From Ignavibacteria bacterium (lineage in GTDB: Bacteria > Bacteroidota > Ignavibacteria > Tepidaquicellales > Tepidaquicellaceae), in contig JABAQZ010000009.1 of assembly GCA_019187405.1 (NCBI GenBank), forward strand, positions 1-53,927: a stretch of DNA of 53,927 nucleotides, in the 5' to 3' direction. A program made the position numbers and the translations under genes. The number at the start of each line of letters is the position of its first letter. The first letter of the stretch is position 1. Shown here piece after piece: positions 9,217 to 18,147 of this stretch. The notes beneath the pieces are model-generated. The model saw only the letters and a program-made list of their open reading frames with translations, had not been told where the DNA came from and searched no databases.

Positions 9217-11511
9217 ATGAAAAAATTAAAATACATTCCATTATATCTGCTGAGCGCTTACATTTTATATGCATTTGGATTCAACATAATGAATGCAGCA
9301 TTTACTTTTGTTACACTACAGCAGGTACAGACAAAATCACCTGACTCGCTTGCTCTCGGTAGAGACAAATCCGATCTTGAAGGAGATTCCGTCGAGTTTA
9401 TTGCAAGAATTGTAGCTCCGCCAAAAGTTTCGGTTGCAAACAACGACTTCAGAACGCTTCTCAGAGGGACAAGCAGCTGGACATGTTATCTGCAAGATAC
9501 TGCAAACGGATTATTTGGAGGAATAGTAATCAGACAGGGAACCAGAGGTCCTGCAACCGGACTTGACCTTATGGATACAGGTCAGATTATTAAAGTAAGA
9601 GGAGTGATTCAGGAATTTGGCGCAACTTCCGGAAATAATTTTGCCAATTGCCTTACGCAGCTTTCCATAGATACGGCAGTCGGATATACTGTTACTCCAA
9701 TTGGAACGGCAACAAAAAGACCTGCTCCGATACCAGTTAATGTGTCTGAATTTGCAAACGGCGATTATCCGAATGGCGGTACGATAAATTATGTTCAGGG
9801 TGAAAAATATGAAGGTATGTATGTTGAGTTAAGAAACTTAACAGTTGCTGCCGGCATAGGTAACAGACAGCCATGGAGTGTCATTGATGATCAAGGGAAT
9901 AAGCTGTATATGAGAGATTTTTCGAATTTCTATTCTACATCGCCAAATGAAACTTTAAGAGTATGGACGCATCCATCAATAGGTACTTATGTCAATTACA
10001 TAAGAGGTGTAATAATAAACGCAAACAATGAAGGCGCTTTTGGGAATCAGCTTCCTTATGCGATTGTGCCTATTTATCCAAACGACTTAAGCCTCGGTAA
10101 TGCGCCTCCTACACTTTCAAATCCGACAAGAAGTCCCGGTGTGCCAACCCCACCGGATAGTGTAACCGTAAGTGTAACTGCTGTTGATCCGGGATTAAAT
10201 TCGGCAACGATAACCGACATGAAAGTTTTCTGGAGATATAACAGAGGAGCTTACAGTTCAAAATCTATGCCGCTTGTTACAGGAAATATATATTCTACAA
10301 AAATGCCTCCTGCTCCTATCGGAACACTTGTCGAATATATTTTCCGTGCAGAAGACAATCAGGGCGGAGTTAAACTGTTACCCTCAGATACATTAAGATC
10401 AAAGCTTTTTTACATTGTCAGACAAAATGATTCCATGTCAATTCAGGATATTCAATACTGTCCAAATAACGGTGGAAGATCCGCTTATGAAGGATATGAC
10501 GTAAGAGGAGTCGAGGGTATTGTTACATGCGATACATCCGACATTCCGGCATTTTCTTATACAAGCAGCGGAGGAACACAAACTTCTCCAAGAAGAGTTT
10601 ACATTCAAAACGGTCAGGGCAAAGGCAGCGGAATCTGGTTATCCGGTAATCCTACCGATATACTCAGAAGAGGCGACAGGGTAAGAGTCATGGGAACAGT
10701 GGAAGAAAACTTCAGCGTAACAAGAATAAATATTGTATCAACTTCAGGTATAAATGTTTTGTCAACCGGTAATCCCCTACCTACACCTGAAATACTTACG
10801 ACCGGACAGATTCCCAACTCAACGATTGACGGTGATACTCTTGTGGAACCTTGGGAAAGCGTGCTGATTAGATTTAACACCTCGGTTGAAATTAACTGCA
10901 TAAACGCAGGAATCGGAATTGCCTGCACCACGCAAGAGCCTTTGCAAGATACTACTTTCAGAAGAAACTTTGGCGAGATACTTGTAAAAGATGCTTCTAA
11001 TGTTTTATCGAGAATTGAACTTCAGGACGGCAATCATAAATTTACAAATAACTGGGATGGCACTCAGAATCCGCCTCAGCCCGGATATACATTGCTCACA
11101 AAAAATGATCTGATATCGTATGTTGAAGGCGTATTGTTCTTCGCTTTCAGCAATTACAAACTCACTCCGAGAAAGGATCCGGATTTCGGAACAGTTACGC
11201 CAGTCGGAGTTTCAAATAATGCAGTGAATCTGAATGATTACCAGCTCTTCCAGAATTATCCAAATCCTTTTAACCCCGTTACTACTATCAAGTTCAATCT
11301 GCCAAATTCGGGAATTGTATCCTTAAAGGTTTACGATATGCTTGGAAGAGAAATAAAAACTCTGATGAACGGATTTACTTCTCCGGGAATTCATTCCGTG
11401 AATTTTGATGCTGCCGGATATTCAAGCGGTGTTTATTTTTATAAGCTTGAGATTAATGGAAATGACGGGAATAAATTTGTAATTACTAAGAGGATGATAC
11501 TTCTTAAGTAA
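9217..11511 (+). CDS. Secreted protein with two OB-fold-like domains and T9SS sorting domain
   Basis: A 764-aa protein. After an N-terminal hydrophobic segment (residues 7-35) come an OB-fold-like region (about 50-290, with VRGVIQEFG), a beta-sandwich/Ig-like domain (about 300-400, starting PPTLSNPTRSPGVP) and a second OB-like region (about 405-640, with YDVRGVEGIVTC and GDRVRVMGTVEEN). Such domains accompany extracellular nucleases, but no endonuclease/exonuclease/phosphatase catalytic domain is visible. Residues 679-764 are a textbook T9SS type A sorting domain (QNYPNPFNP, YDMLGREIKTL, SSGVYFYKLE, KRMILLK). It may bind nucleic acid or another polymer at the surface; this is inference. Confidence 0.75.
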   Translation: MKKLKYIPLYLLSAYILYAFGFNIMNAAFTFVTLQQVQTKSPDSLALGRDKSDLEGDSVEFIARIVAPPKVSVANNDFRTLLRGTSSWTCYLQDTANGLFGGIVIRQGTRGPATGLDLMDTGQIIKVRGVIQEFGATSGNNFANCLTQLSIDTAVGYTVTPIGTATKRPAPIPVNVSEFANGDYPNGGTINYVQGEKYEGMYVELRNLTVAAGIGNRQPWSVIDDQGNKLYMRDFSNFYSTSPNETLRVWTHPSIGTYVNYIRGVIINANNEGAFGNQLPYAIVPIYPNDLSLGNAPPTLSNPTRSPGVPTPPDSVTVSVTAVDPGLNSATITDMKVFWRYNRGAYSSKSMPLVTGNIYSTKMPPAPIGTLVEYIFRAEDNQGGVKLLPSDTLRSKLFYIVRQNDSMSIQDIQYCPNNGGRSAYEGYDVRGVEGIVTCDTSDIPAFSYTSSGGTQTSPRRVYIQNGQGKGSGIWLSGNPTDILRRGDRVRVMGTVEENFSVTRINIVSTSGINVLSTGNPLPTPEILTTGQIPNSTIDGDTLVEPWESVLIRFNTSVEINCINAGIGIACTTQEPLQDTTFRRNFGEILVKDASNVLSRIELQDGNHKFTNNWDGTQNPPQPGYTLLTKNDLISYVEGVLFFAFSNYKLTPRKDPDFGTVTPVGVSNNAVNLNDYQLFQNYPNPFNPVTTIKFNLPNSGIVSLKVYDMLGREIKTLMNGFTSPGIHSVNFDAAGYSSGVYFYKLEINGNDGNKFVITKRMILLK

Positions 11512-11650
11512 TGTGCAATCTTCAATGTGCAATGAGCAATGAATAATGTGCAATGTTCAATGAATAATGTGCAATGTTCAATGAGTAATGTGCAATGTTC
11601 AATGAGTAATGTGCAATGTTAATGTGCAATGAGCAATGATTAATATGCAA
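11512..11650. repeat. 22-bp tandem repeat array
   Basis: Directly after the stop codon, the unit AATGTGCAATGTTCAATGAGTA, with AATA as a variant ending, is repeated head to tail about four times, flanked by degenerate pieces of the same AATGTGCAATGAGCAATG theme. Copies abut with no unique spacers, so it is a simple tandem array and not a CRISPR. It is likely variable in copy number between strains. Confidence 0.85.
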
Positions 11651-11685
11651 TCCGCCGAGGAGGAGTTGTTTGCCGAGGCGGATTG
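11648..11685. repeat. Inverted repeat at the end of the tandem array
   Basis: CAATCCGCC (11648-11656) and GGCGGATTG (11677-11685) form a 9-bp stem with a 20-nt loop; GCCGAGG occurs twice inside. There is no T-run, so it is not a clear terminator. It is GC-rich compared with its surroundings and could be a small REP-like unit. Confidence 0.5.
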
Positions 11686-12230
11686 TAAATTGAAAAATTG
11701 TTTTGCCTCGATGGATTGAACATTGATATTTAAAAAAAGTGTGTTGAGCTTCTCTTTATCTTTAATTCTGCAAGATTTACATCACTACCTTTGCTTACTT
11801 CAATAAAAACTTTGATGAATACAGTTTGAAACAATGTATTTCATCAACCAAAATTTAAAATGAAATTTTTTAAATTAATAATGAGTGATATAATTTTTTA
11901 TCTAAAGAGAATATCTGCGGTTTTAAAATCAGAGATACATACAAAATTTCTACAGTCATTTTTCGCTACACTCAAAAGAGAACATAATTTTTAATTCAGT
12001 TTCAGGAAAATCACGGTACAAATTGTTTCTTGTGAATGAGTTTTGACAAATACAATAAGCAATGGGAAAATAAGAAAATTTATTTTGAAAATTGTATATT
12101 TGTTTTAATAAAAAAGGCACAAATCAGTTGAGTGAAAATTCTGAGCTAAATGGATTATTTTACTTTATTTTATAGAACGAAATTATACTTGAAATTGTTA
12201 GCTTATTTAAATTTATTAGCATAAATAATA
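11686..12230. other. Long AT-rich intergenic region before the 1102-aa protein gene
   Basis: About 545 bp without a convincing reading frame. TATATTTG at 12095-12102 fits the Bacteroidota -7 consensus TAnnTTTG and lies about 129 bp upstream of the next ATG, but I see no well-placed -33 TTTG. No terminator was found for the upstream gene apart from the hairpin at 11648-11685. Confidence 0.4.
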
Positions 12231-15200
12231 ATGTCAGGTATGAATTTTCATAAATATCCGAAACCCTCTTTTTTAACAATTGTTTTTATATTTCTATTTT
12301 TATTTTCCGGTACGGCTTTTTCACAATTTGGACAGAATAAAGTTCAGTATAAAGTATTTGACTGGAAATATCTTCAGACAAAACATTTCGATATATATTT
12401 CAGCCAAGGAGGTAAATATTTGGCAGAGTTTACGGCATACGAAGCGGAAAAAGCATTAAAAAATCTTTCGGATAACATTGATTACAGAATATCCAACAGA
12501 ATTCCGATTATAGTTTACAATTCGCACAATGATTTTCAGCAAAACAACGTAATTGATGAATACATGACTGAAGGAGTTGGCGGTGTAACGGAATTATTTA
12601 AAAACAGGATTAATGTTCCTTTTGAAGGAGATTATGAAAAATTCAGACATGTTATACATCACGAGCTGGTGCATGCATATATGAATGATATGTATTACGG
12701 AGGTTCGATTCAGAATATCATTTCGAGAAATATTTCGCTTCAGTTTCCCCTTTGGTTTTCAGAAGGTATGGCGGAGGTGCAGAGCAATTACGGACTGAAT
12801 GAGCAGACTGACATGTTTATGAGAGATGCGGCTATTAATAATTACGTTCCCGATCTGGACTATATGGGAGGATATTTTGCATACAGAGGCGGTCAGAGTT
12901 TCTTCTCATTTCTAGCAGATGTTTATGGTGAAGATAAAATCGGAATTTTAATGAACAACATCAGAGCTTTCAGCGACGTGGAGCAGGGATTTGCAGAAAC
13001 TTACAAAATGAATTTAAGCCAGCTAAATGAAAAATGGCACAGTTATCTGAAAAAAACATATTGGCCTGATTTAAAAATAAGGGAAGATGTAAGAGATTTT
13101 GCTAAGCAGCTTACAGATCATGAAAGAGACGGAGGATCATACAACGTTGCGCCTGCTATTTCGCCGGACGGTTCTTTATTTGCATACATTTCAAACAGAG
13201 ACGATTTGTTTGATGTTTTTATAGCCAAAACCCGTAACGGGGAAATTGTAAAAAAACTTATTGAGGGAAATAATTCTTCAGATTTCGAAGAACTGCACAT
13301 ACTTACTCCCGGTCTTTCATGGTCGCCAAATGGCAGACAGATTGCCATTAGTGTTAAGTCAGGCGATCATGATGCAATTTATGTTATAGACGTTAATTCC
13401 GAAGACAAAGTCGAATTACCCGTAAGCTTTGATGCAATAAATTTTCTCAGTTGGTCGCCGGTTGGAAATAAAATAGCTTTTGTTGGAAATACTAGAGAAA
13501 GATCCGATTTATTTTATTATGATTTGACAAAGAAAAAACTTGTACGCTTAACAGATGATATCTTTTCAGACCTTAATCCTGCATGGACTCTTGATGGAAA
13601 AAGCATTGCATTCACTTCAGACAGAGGTGCTTATGTGAATCCTGCCGAGATACCAACTGATTTAAAAATGTGGGAATATGATTATTCAAACAGCGATTAT
13701 TACAGAATTAATATTGAAACAAGAGAAATTACACGTTTGAGTGATTCAAGAGATTCAAAAGAAAGTTATGCGCAGGTTAGCCAAGACGGGAAGAAAGTAC
13801 TTTATGTTTCGGATAAAAACGGTATTAACAATATTTACATGAGAGAGACTGATTCTGCGGGCAACAGAACCGACAGACCAATTACTAACTCAATGAATCC
13901 GATTGACCAGATTACAATGTCTCGCGACGGCAGTAAGCTTCTTTTTATTGCTTTAAACAAGGGAGGTTATGATATTTTTTCAATGGATAATCCTCTTGAA
14001 AAAAAACTTGAAGAAAAAGAACTCGTTCTTACCGATTACAAAAAAAAGAAAAATGAATATGAAAGTAAATTCGGCTGGACAATAAATTCACCCAAGAAAG
14101 ATACATCAGCATTAAGCGTTGACAGCTTGATCAAAAAAGATAAAGAAGTCAATGAAAACTTAACAGAGAGCGATTCTACTAAAGCCGGAAGCAATTCCGT
14201 ACCGGATACGATTGATACAAGTTTAAATGATACTCTGAGCTTATCAGAAGAACAATCAATTTCAGGATTGAATGAGAGCAACGAAGATACAGCAAAGTAT
14301 TACGGTGATGATGTAAAAATCAGTTTTGATTTGCCTGAATTAAAATTAAAACCTGATAAAGATTCAAGTTATGACTTTAATGAAAATTTCTCTCTTGCTG
14401 GAAATACAAATCCGGACGGCTCATACAAGATTAATAAATATAAAATTAAATTTACGCCGGATCTTGTTTACGGGAATGCGAGTTATCAGTCATTTTACGG
14501 GCTGCAGGGAGTTGCGCAAATTGTATTGAGTGACATGCTCGGGGATCACAGAATTTACATTCAGACATCACTTGTAATAGATTTAAAAAACAGCGATTAT
14601 TCGGTATCATATTTTTATCTTCCTAAAAGAATCGATTACGGTTTTCAGCTGTATCACACAGCAAGATTTCTTACTTACGGGTACAGATTTCAGGAATATT
14701 TGTATAGATACAGGACAATTGGCGGGAACATATCTGCATCTTATCCTATTTCAAGATTCAAAAGAATAGACGGCAATATTTCCATTCAGCATATTTCCAG
14801 GGAAAATCTTGATCTTGCCGCCGAGCCGATTACCAGAAAGACTTTGCTTGTTCCTTCATTTAGTCTGATACATGATAATACGATTTTCGGATACACAGCT
14901 CCTATATCAGGAACAAGATATTATCTCACTTTTATGGGTTCTCCTAAATTACATGATGAAGGCATTGGATTTGCATCTATACTGACTGATTTCAGACATT
15001 ACATCAAGCTCGGTGATGATTATACTTTTGTTACAAGATTTGCCGGCGGAGGAAGCATTGGACCGAATCCGCAAAGATTTTTCATTGGAGGTACAGAGAA
15101 TTGGATTAACAGGGAATATGAAAATTATAATATTCCCATTTCAAACATTGAGGAATATGCTTTCTCATTTCCCGGTTTTCCGCTTAGAGGATATAATTAT

Positions 15201-15539
15201 GACAGAATGTCTGGTTCGAAATACGGTATCCTTAATCTTGAAATGAGATTTCCGCTATTCAAATATCTTATACTCGGAGCATTACCTTTAGGATTTGCAA
15301 ATATCGAAGGTGTAACATTTCTCGATGCTGGAACTGCATGGTCGGATAACGAGGCTTTAAAGTTCATTCACAAGGATGAAAACGGAAACGTTACGACTAA
15401 CGATCTGTTGCTTGGCACTGGATTTGGAGCAAGGACAAATTTCCTTGGTTTTCCGATAATGTTTGACATTGCATGGAGATACAATCTGGATAAATTTTCA
15501 GAGCCAAAATATTATATTTCTTTCGGTTACGATTTCTGA
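12231..15539 (+). CDS. Surface protein: metallopeptidase-like domain, TolB-type propeller and outer-membrane barrel
   Basis: An 1102-aa protein with a signal peptide (residues 14-32, ending FSQ). Residues 40-285 form a peptidase-MA/gluzincin-like domain with the zinc motif HELVH (144-148) and a downstream WFSEGMAE (175-182) that can give the third ligand Glu. Residues about 290-600 hold TolB/PD40 propeller repeats (ISPDGSLFAYISNRD, LSWSPNGRQIAIS, WTLDGKSIAFTSDRG). An Asp/Ser/Lys-rich linker (610-735) precedes a BamA/Omp85-like C-terminal barrel ending in YYISFGYDF, whose terminal Phe is usual for BAM substrates. The likely role is a barrel-anchored protease or substrate-binding device; the substrate is unknown. 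It is alone on its strand and closed by a terminator. Confidence 0.8.
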   Translation: MSGMNFHKYPKPSFLTIVFIFLFLFSGTAFSQFGQNKVQYKVFDWKYLQTKHFDIYFSQGGKYLAEFTAYEAEKALKNLSDNIDYRISNRIPIIVYNSHNDFQQNNVIDEYMTEGVGGVTELFKNRINVPFEGDYEKFRHVIHHELVHAYMNDMYYGGSIQNIISRNISLQFPLWFSEGMAEVQSNYGLNEQTDMFMRDAAINNYVPDLDYMGGYFAYRGGQSFFSFLADVYGEDKIGILMNNIRAFSDVEQGFAETYKMNLSQLNEKWHSYLKKTYWPDLKIREDVRDFAKQLTDHERDGGSYNVAPAISPDGSLFAYISNRDDLFDVFIAKTRNGEIVKKLIEGNNSSDFEELHILTPGLSWSPNGRQIAISVKSGDHDAIYVIDVNSEDKVELPVSFDAINFLSWSPVGNKIAFVGNTRERSDLFYYDLTKKKLVRLTDDIFSDLNPAWTLDGKSIAFTSDRGAYVNPAEIPTDLKMWEYDYSNSDYYRINIETREITRLSDSRDSKESYAQVSQDGKKVLYVSDKNGINNIYMRETDSAGNRTDRPITNSMNPIDQITMSRDGSKLLFIALNKGGYDIFSMDNPLEKKLEEKELVLTDYKKKKNEYESKFGWTINSPKKDTSALSVDSLIKKDKEVNENLTESDSTKAGSNSVPDTIDTSLNDTLSLSEEQSISGLNESNEDTAKYYGDDVKISFDLPELKLKPDKDSSYDFNENFSLAGNTNPDGSYKINKYKIKFTPDLVYGNASYQSFYGLQGVAQIVLSDMLGDHRIYIQTSLVIDLKNSDYSVSYFYLPKRIDYGFQLYHTARFLTYGYRFQEYLYRYRTIGGNISASYPISRFKRIDGNISIQHISRENLDLAAEPITRKTLLVPSFSLIHDNTIFGYTAPISGTRYYLTFMGSPKLHDEGIGFASILTDFRHYIKLGDDYTFVTRFAGGGSIGPNPQRFFIGGTENWINREYENYNIPISNIEEYAFSFPGFPLRGYNYDRMSGSKYGILNLEMRFPLFKYLILGALPLGFANIEGVTFLDAGTAWSDNEALKFIHKDENGNVTTNDLLLGTGFGARTNFLGFPIMFDIAWRYNLDKFSEPKYYISFGYDF

Positions 15540-15560
15540 TTAGAATTTTGTACCAAAATA

Positions 15561-15592
15561 AAAAACCGTAAACAAAGTTTACGGTTTTTTTA
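15561..15592. terminator. Bidirectional terminator between the 1102-aa gene and rplI
   Basis: AAAAACCGTAAAC and GTTTACGGTTTTT pair around a very short loop, with A/T runs on both sides, so the hairpin can serve both converging genes. Confidence 0.85.
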
Positions 15593-15628
15593 ATTTTATA
15601 GAGTACTTAAAATAAAAAAGTCGATGCC

Positions 15629-16144
15629 TTATTCAGATTTTACTTCAGAATCCTGCAACGCATTTTCATTTATTTCATTACTAACTTCATTTTTTGCATT
15701 TTCATCCAAAACATTCACCTTAATTTGAGCTATTACAGACTGATGAAGTTTAACATCGACAAAATGCTGACCTAAAGTTTTTATTGCTTCTTTAAGAAGA
15801 ATTTTCTTTTTTTCAATTGTCGTAAATCCTTTATTGTGAAGCGCTTCAAAAATCATTTGTGATGTTACAGAACCGAAAATCCTGTCATCTTCGCCTGTCT
15901 TTACAAAAATATCTACTTCCACATCAGTCAGATCACCTGCTATCTTTTTCGCTTCTTCGGCAAGCTTCTGAATTTTTCTGCTTCTTTGTCTTCTGATTTC
16001 CTCAAAAGAAGTCAGATTGGATTTTGTTGCCGATGCTGCTATACCATTTGGAATAAGATAATTTCTGGCGTATCCTTTCTTAACTTCCACTATCTGTCCT
16101 TCATCGCCTAACAATTCATGATCCTGATTTAATATTACTTTCAT
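15629..16144 (-). CDS. rplI: 50S ribosomal protein L9
   Basis: L9 of the large ribosomal subunit. The N-terminal rRNA-binding domain is clear (MKVILNQDHELLGDEGQIV, then GYARNYLIPNGIA near 25-37), followed by the long connecting helix (residues 45-75) and the C-terminal domain (DRIFGSVTSQMI near 87-98). It is 171 aa against a usual 148-150; the extra residues are an Asn/Glu-rich tail. It lies downstream of ssb in the rpsF-ssb-rplI cluster. Confidence 0.96.
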   Translation of the reverse strand: MKVILNQDHELLGDEGQIVEVKKGYARNYLIPNGIAASATKSNLTSFEEIRRQRSRKIQKLAEEAKKIAGDLTDVEVDIFVKTGEDDRIFGSVTSQMIFEALHNKGFTTIEKKKILLKEAIKTLGQHFVDVKLHQSVIAQIKVNVLDENAKNEVSNEINENALQDSEVKSE

Positions 16145-16220
16145 TTGTTGTTATTGTATTTAAAAAATGAATACTTAATCAGCAAAGTAATTAAGTATTA
16201 TATATTATCTAAAAATTATG

Positions 16221-16676
16221 TTATTGTTTCGGGTTATTTAAAAGATCTGAATCTTCAGGAGAAAGCAAAGAATCAAATGAATCATCGGTAAAAGAAGAAA
16301 TATCTTCGTCTTTTTCATTTAAATTAGCTCCCTTCTTATTTAAAAACTGAATTCTTCTGGCTTTTATTTCCACAATAGTCCGGTTCATACCATCTTCAGT
16401 CTTAAAAGTTCTGCTCTGAAGTTCACCGTCAACCAAAACAGCATTCCCCTTTTTTAATCTGTCTTTGCAGCTGTCTGCGAGCCTGTTCCAAGCAACAATC
16501 CCCACATAGCATACATCCTCTTTCCATTCATCATTTTTGTCTTTGAATCTTCTGTTGCTGGCAATAGAAAAATTTACCACTGGTGTTCCTGAAGTTGTTT
16601 GTCTGAAAATCGGATCTTTAGTTAGATTTCCGGCAATAACTACGGAATTTAATTCGGGCATCTTAAAATCAGCCAT
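16221..16676 (-). CDS. ssb: Single-stranded DNA-binding protein
   Basis: A 151-aa protein with an N-terminal OB-fold (residues 8-115: NSVVIAGNLTKDP, VNFSIASNRRFKD, VGIVAWNRLAD, LVDGELQSRTF). Binds single-stranded DNA, probably as a tetramer. The short acidic tail ends DSDLLNNPKQ and lacks the conserved DDDIPF-type tip that recruits repair and replication partners. It sits between rpsF and rplI, the usual position. The missing tip could mean a divergent partner interface or a second SSB elsewhere in the genome. Confidence 0.93.
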   Translation of the reverse strand: MADFKMPELNSVVIAGNLTKDPIFRQTTSGTPVVNFSIASNRRFKDKNDEWKEDVCYVGIVAWNRLADSCKDRLKKGNAVLVDGELQSRTFKTEDGMNRTIVEIKARRIQFLNKKGANLNEKDEDISSFTDDSFDSLLSPEDSDLLNNPKQ

Positions 16677-16709
16677 GATATTCCTCCAAAATATTAAGAT
16701 TTAAGTTTT

Positions 16710-17168
16710 TTATTGTTGATTATTTGTTTCTGTCACTTCTGTTTTTTCGGAAACCGTTTCGTTTTGCAGCAACGACTCGGCTTTGGATTGTTCGTACTTA
16801 GACTGAAGTATTGCTTTATTTTTCAAATGATCTTCTTTTTCTCTAATAGTCTTTGATGACATATAAATTGTCAAATACCTTAAAATATTTTCATCAAGAA
16901 TGTATGTTCTTTCAAGCTTGGATAATAAATTTGAAGGAGAGTTTATTTCAAAGCAGACATAATAACCGTTAACTCTTTTCTTAATGGGATAAGCTAATCT
17001 TCTTCTGCCAATTTTATCAATATTGTTGATTTCAATTTCATTTTTTTTAAAAAGGTTTTCATACTTTTTAATTATTTCATCAACAGCATTATCATCAAGA
17101 TTACCGTCTATGATGATATATGATTCGTAATACTTTTTTCCCAATTTAAAATTTATTTGTTTTTGCAA
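16710..17168 (-). CDS. rpsF: 30S ribosomal protein S6
   Basis: S6 of the small subunit, 152 aa with a low-complexity Ser/Thr/Glu/Asn C-terminal tail, longer than the roughly 95-130 aa common in the family. The core shows KKYYESYIIIDGNL, GRRRLAYPIKKRVNGYYV and the ILRYLT strand. No ATG is available: an in-frame TAA directly precedes TTG at 17168. A second TTG at 17144 would give MGKKYYESYII, closer to the family N-terminus, so the true start may be 17144. It is the first gene of a cluster that normally includes rpsR, which here is 10 kb away. Confidence 0.93.
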   Translation of the reverse strand: MQKQINFKLGKKYYESYIIIDGNLDDNAVDEIIKKYENLFKKNEIEINNIDKIGRRRLAYPIKKRVNGYYVCFEINSPSNLLSKLERTYILDENILRYLTIYMSSKTIREKEDHLKNKAILQSKYEQSKAESLLQNETVSEKTEVTETNNQQ

Positions 17169-17238
17169 TTAAAGCATTAAATATATTTCAATTATCAAAG
17201 AAAATCAAGATAATTGATATTACCTATCACACAAATTG

Positions 17239-17322
17239 TGCGAGAAGAGGGACTTGAACCCTCACGCCGTTTCCAGCGCCACCCCCTCAAGATGGTGCGT
17301 ATACCAATTCCGCCATTCTCGC
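17239..17322 (-). tRNA. tRNA-Leu (GAG)
   Basis: An 84-nt class II tRNA on the minus strand. The acceptor stem GCGAGAA pairs with TTCTCGC; the anticodon stem CCATC/GGTGG (one G:T) encloses the loop TTGAGGG, giving anticodon GAG. A long variable arm (GGCGCTGGAAACGGCGT region) and the T arm GAGGGTTCAAGTCCCTC follow. The 3' CCA is not encoded. Confidence 0.95.
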
Positions 17323-17459
17323 TTTTAATTAAAGATAATTAATATTTTTTAATGATTAAATCTATTTTTTATAGACAAATTCACAGTAAAACCAAATATA
17401 TAGTTATAAAACAAATAAATGCAAATGATTCTTTAAACACAGTATTTGTATATTCTTGT

Positions 17460-18035
17460 TCAGGTAACACTTGCTCCCTTTTTTCTATTCAAAATTGCAA
17501 ATTTTATAATGAGATAAACAATAATTATAATAAAAATTACCGATAACCACGGATTGTATATCGCTATTATTGTGACAATTATTGAAGAAACTAACTCAAT
17601 CGTTGAAAACACTGTATTTCCATACCCGGATCTGAATGTTGAAGCAAGAGCTCTTCCTTTCACCGACATTAAATGAATGTTAAGCGATGTTCCTCCTCCT
17701 ATTATAACTGAAATCAGCCATTTAATAACAGGATTTACATTATCCATGAAAATACTCATCATGAAAATTCCTGCAGCAAGTGATAAAGGAGTAGTGATTA
17801 AATCCAGCATATTGTCTATCCATGGATTGTAATATCCGGCAATCTCCAGCAATGATAAAATCATTAAGACAATAAATAATGTAAATGAAATAAAACCTTC
17901 CGCAAGGAATACGGGTACTCCATATATATCAGAGAAAATGCTTAGTATTACAAATGGCAGAAAAATTCTAAATCCAACGGCAGAACAAAGACAAATTCCC
18001 GTTATTAATCCTGTTATGAATATTGTATCTGACAT
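17460..18035 (-). CDS. DUF4126 family membrane protein
   Basis: A 191-aa protein with about five or six hydrophobic helices. The family pattern is visible: an N-terminal GLITGICLCSAVGFRIFLPF, the NPWIDNMLD block near 70-78, a GGGTSLNIHLMSVKGRA segment near 113-129, and a final helix. DUF4126 proteins are inner-membrane proteins of unknown function. Its neighbours are tRNA-Leu downstream and a divergent MerC-like gene, neither of which suggests a job. Confidence 0.8.
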   Translation of the reverse strand: MSDTIFITGLITGICLCSAVGFRIFLPFVILSIFSDIYGVPVFLAEGFISFTLFIVLMILSLLEIAGYYNPWIDNMLDLITTPLSLAAGIFMMSIFMDNVNPVIKWLISVIIGGGTSLNIHLMSVKGRALASTFRSGYGNTVFSTIELVSSIIVTIIAIYNPWLSVIFIIIIVYLIIKFAILNRKKGASVT

Positions 18036-18147
18036 TTTATGTTTACGAATCTATTAATAATAAATTTTCAGATACATTGAAATTAATCTCCTTAATAATT
18101 AATTTGCAAATGAGTTGCAATTAAATTATCTGTAACCCACAATTGAT

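Noticed and set aside
11512-11650. CRISPR array
   Set aside because: Repeat units abut each other without unique spacers, and there are no cas genes.
17352-17546. Plus-strand 64-codon frame between tRNA-Leu and the DUF4126 gene
   Set aside because: Partly overlaps the 3' end of the DUF4126 gene on the other strand, has Asn/Lys/Ile-rich random composition, no family resemblance and no clear start signal.
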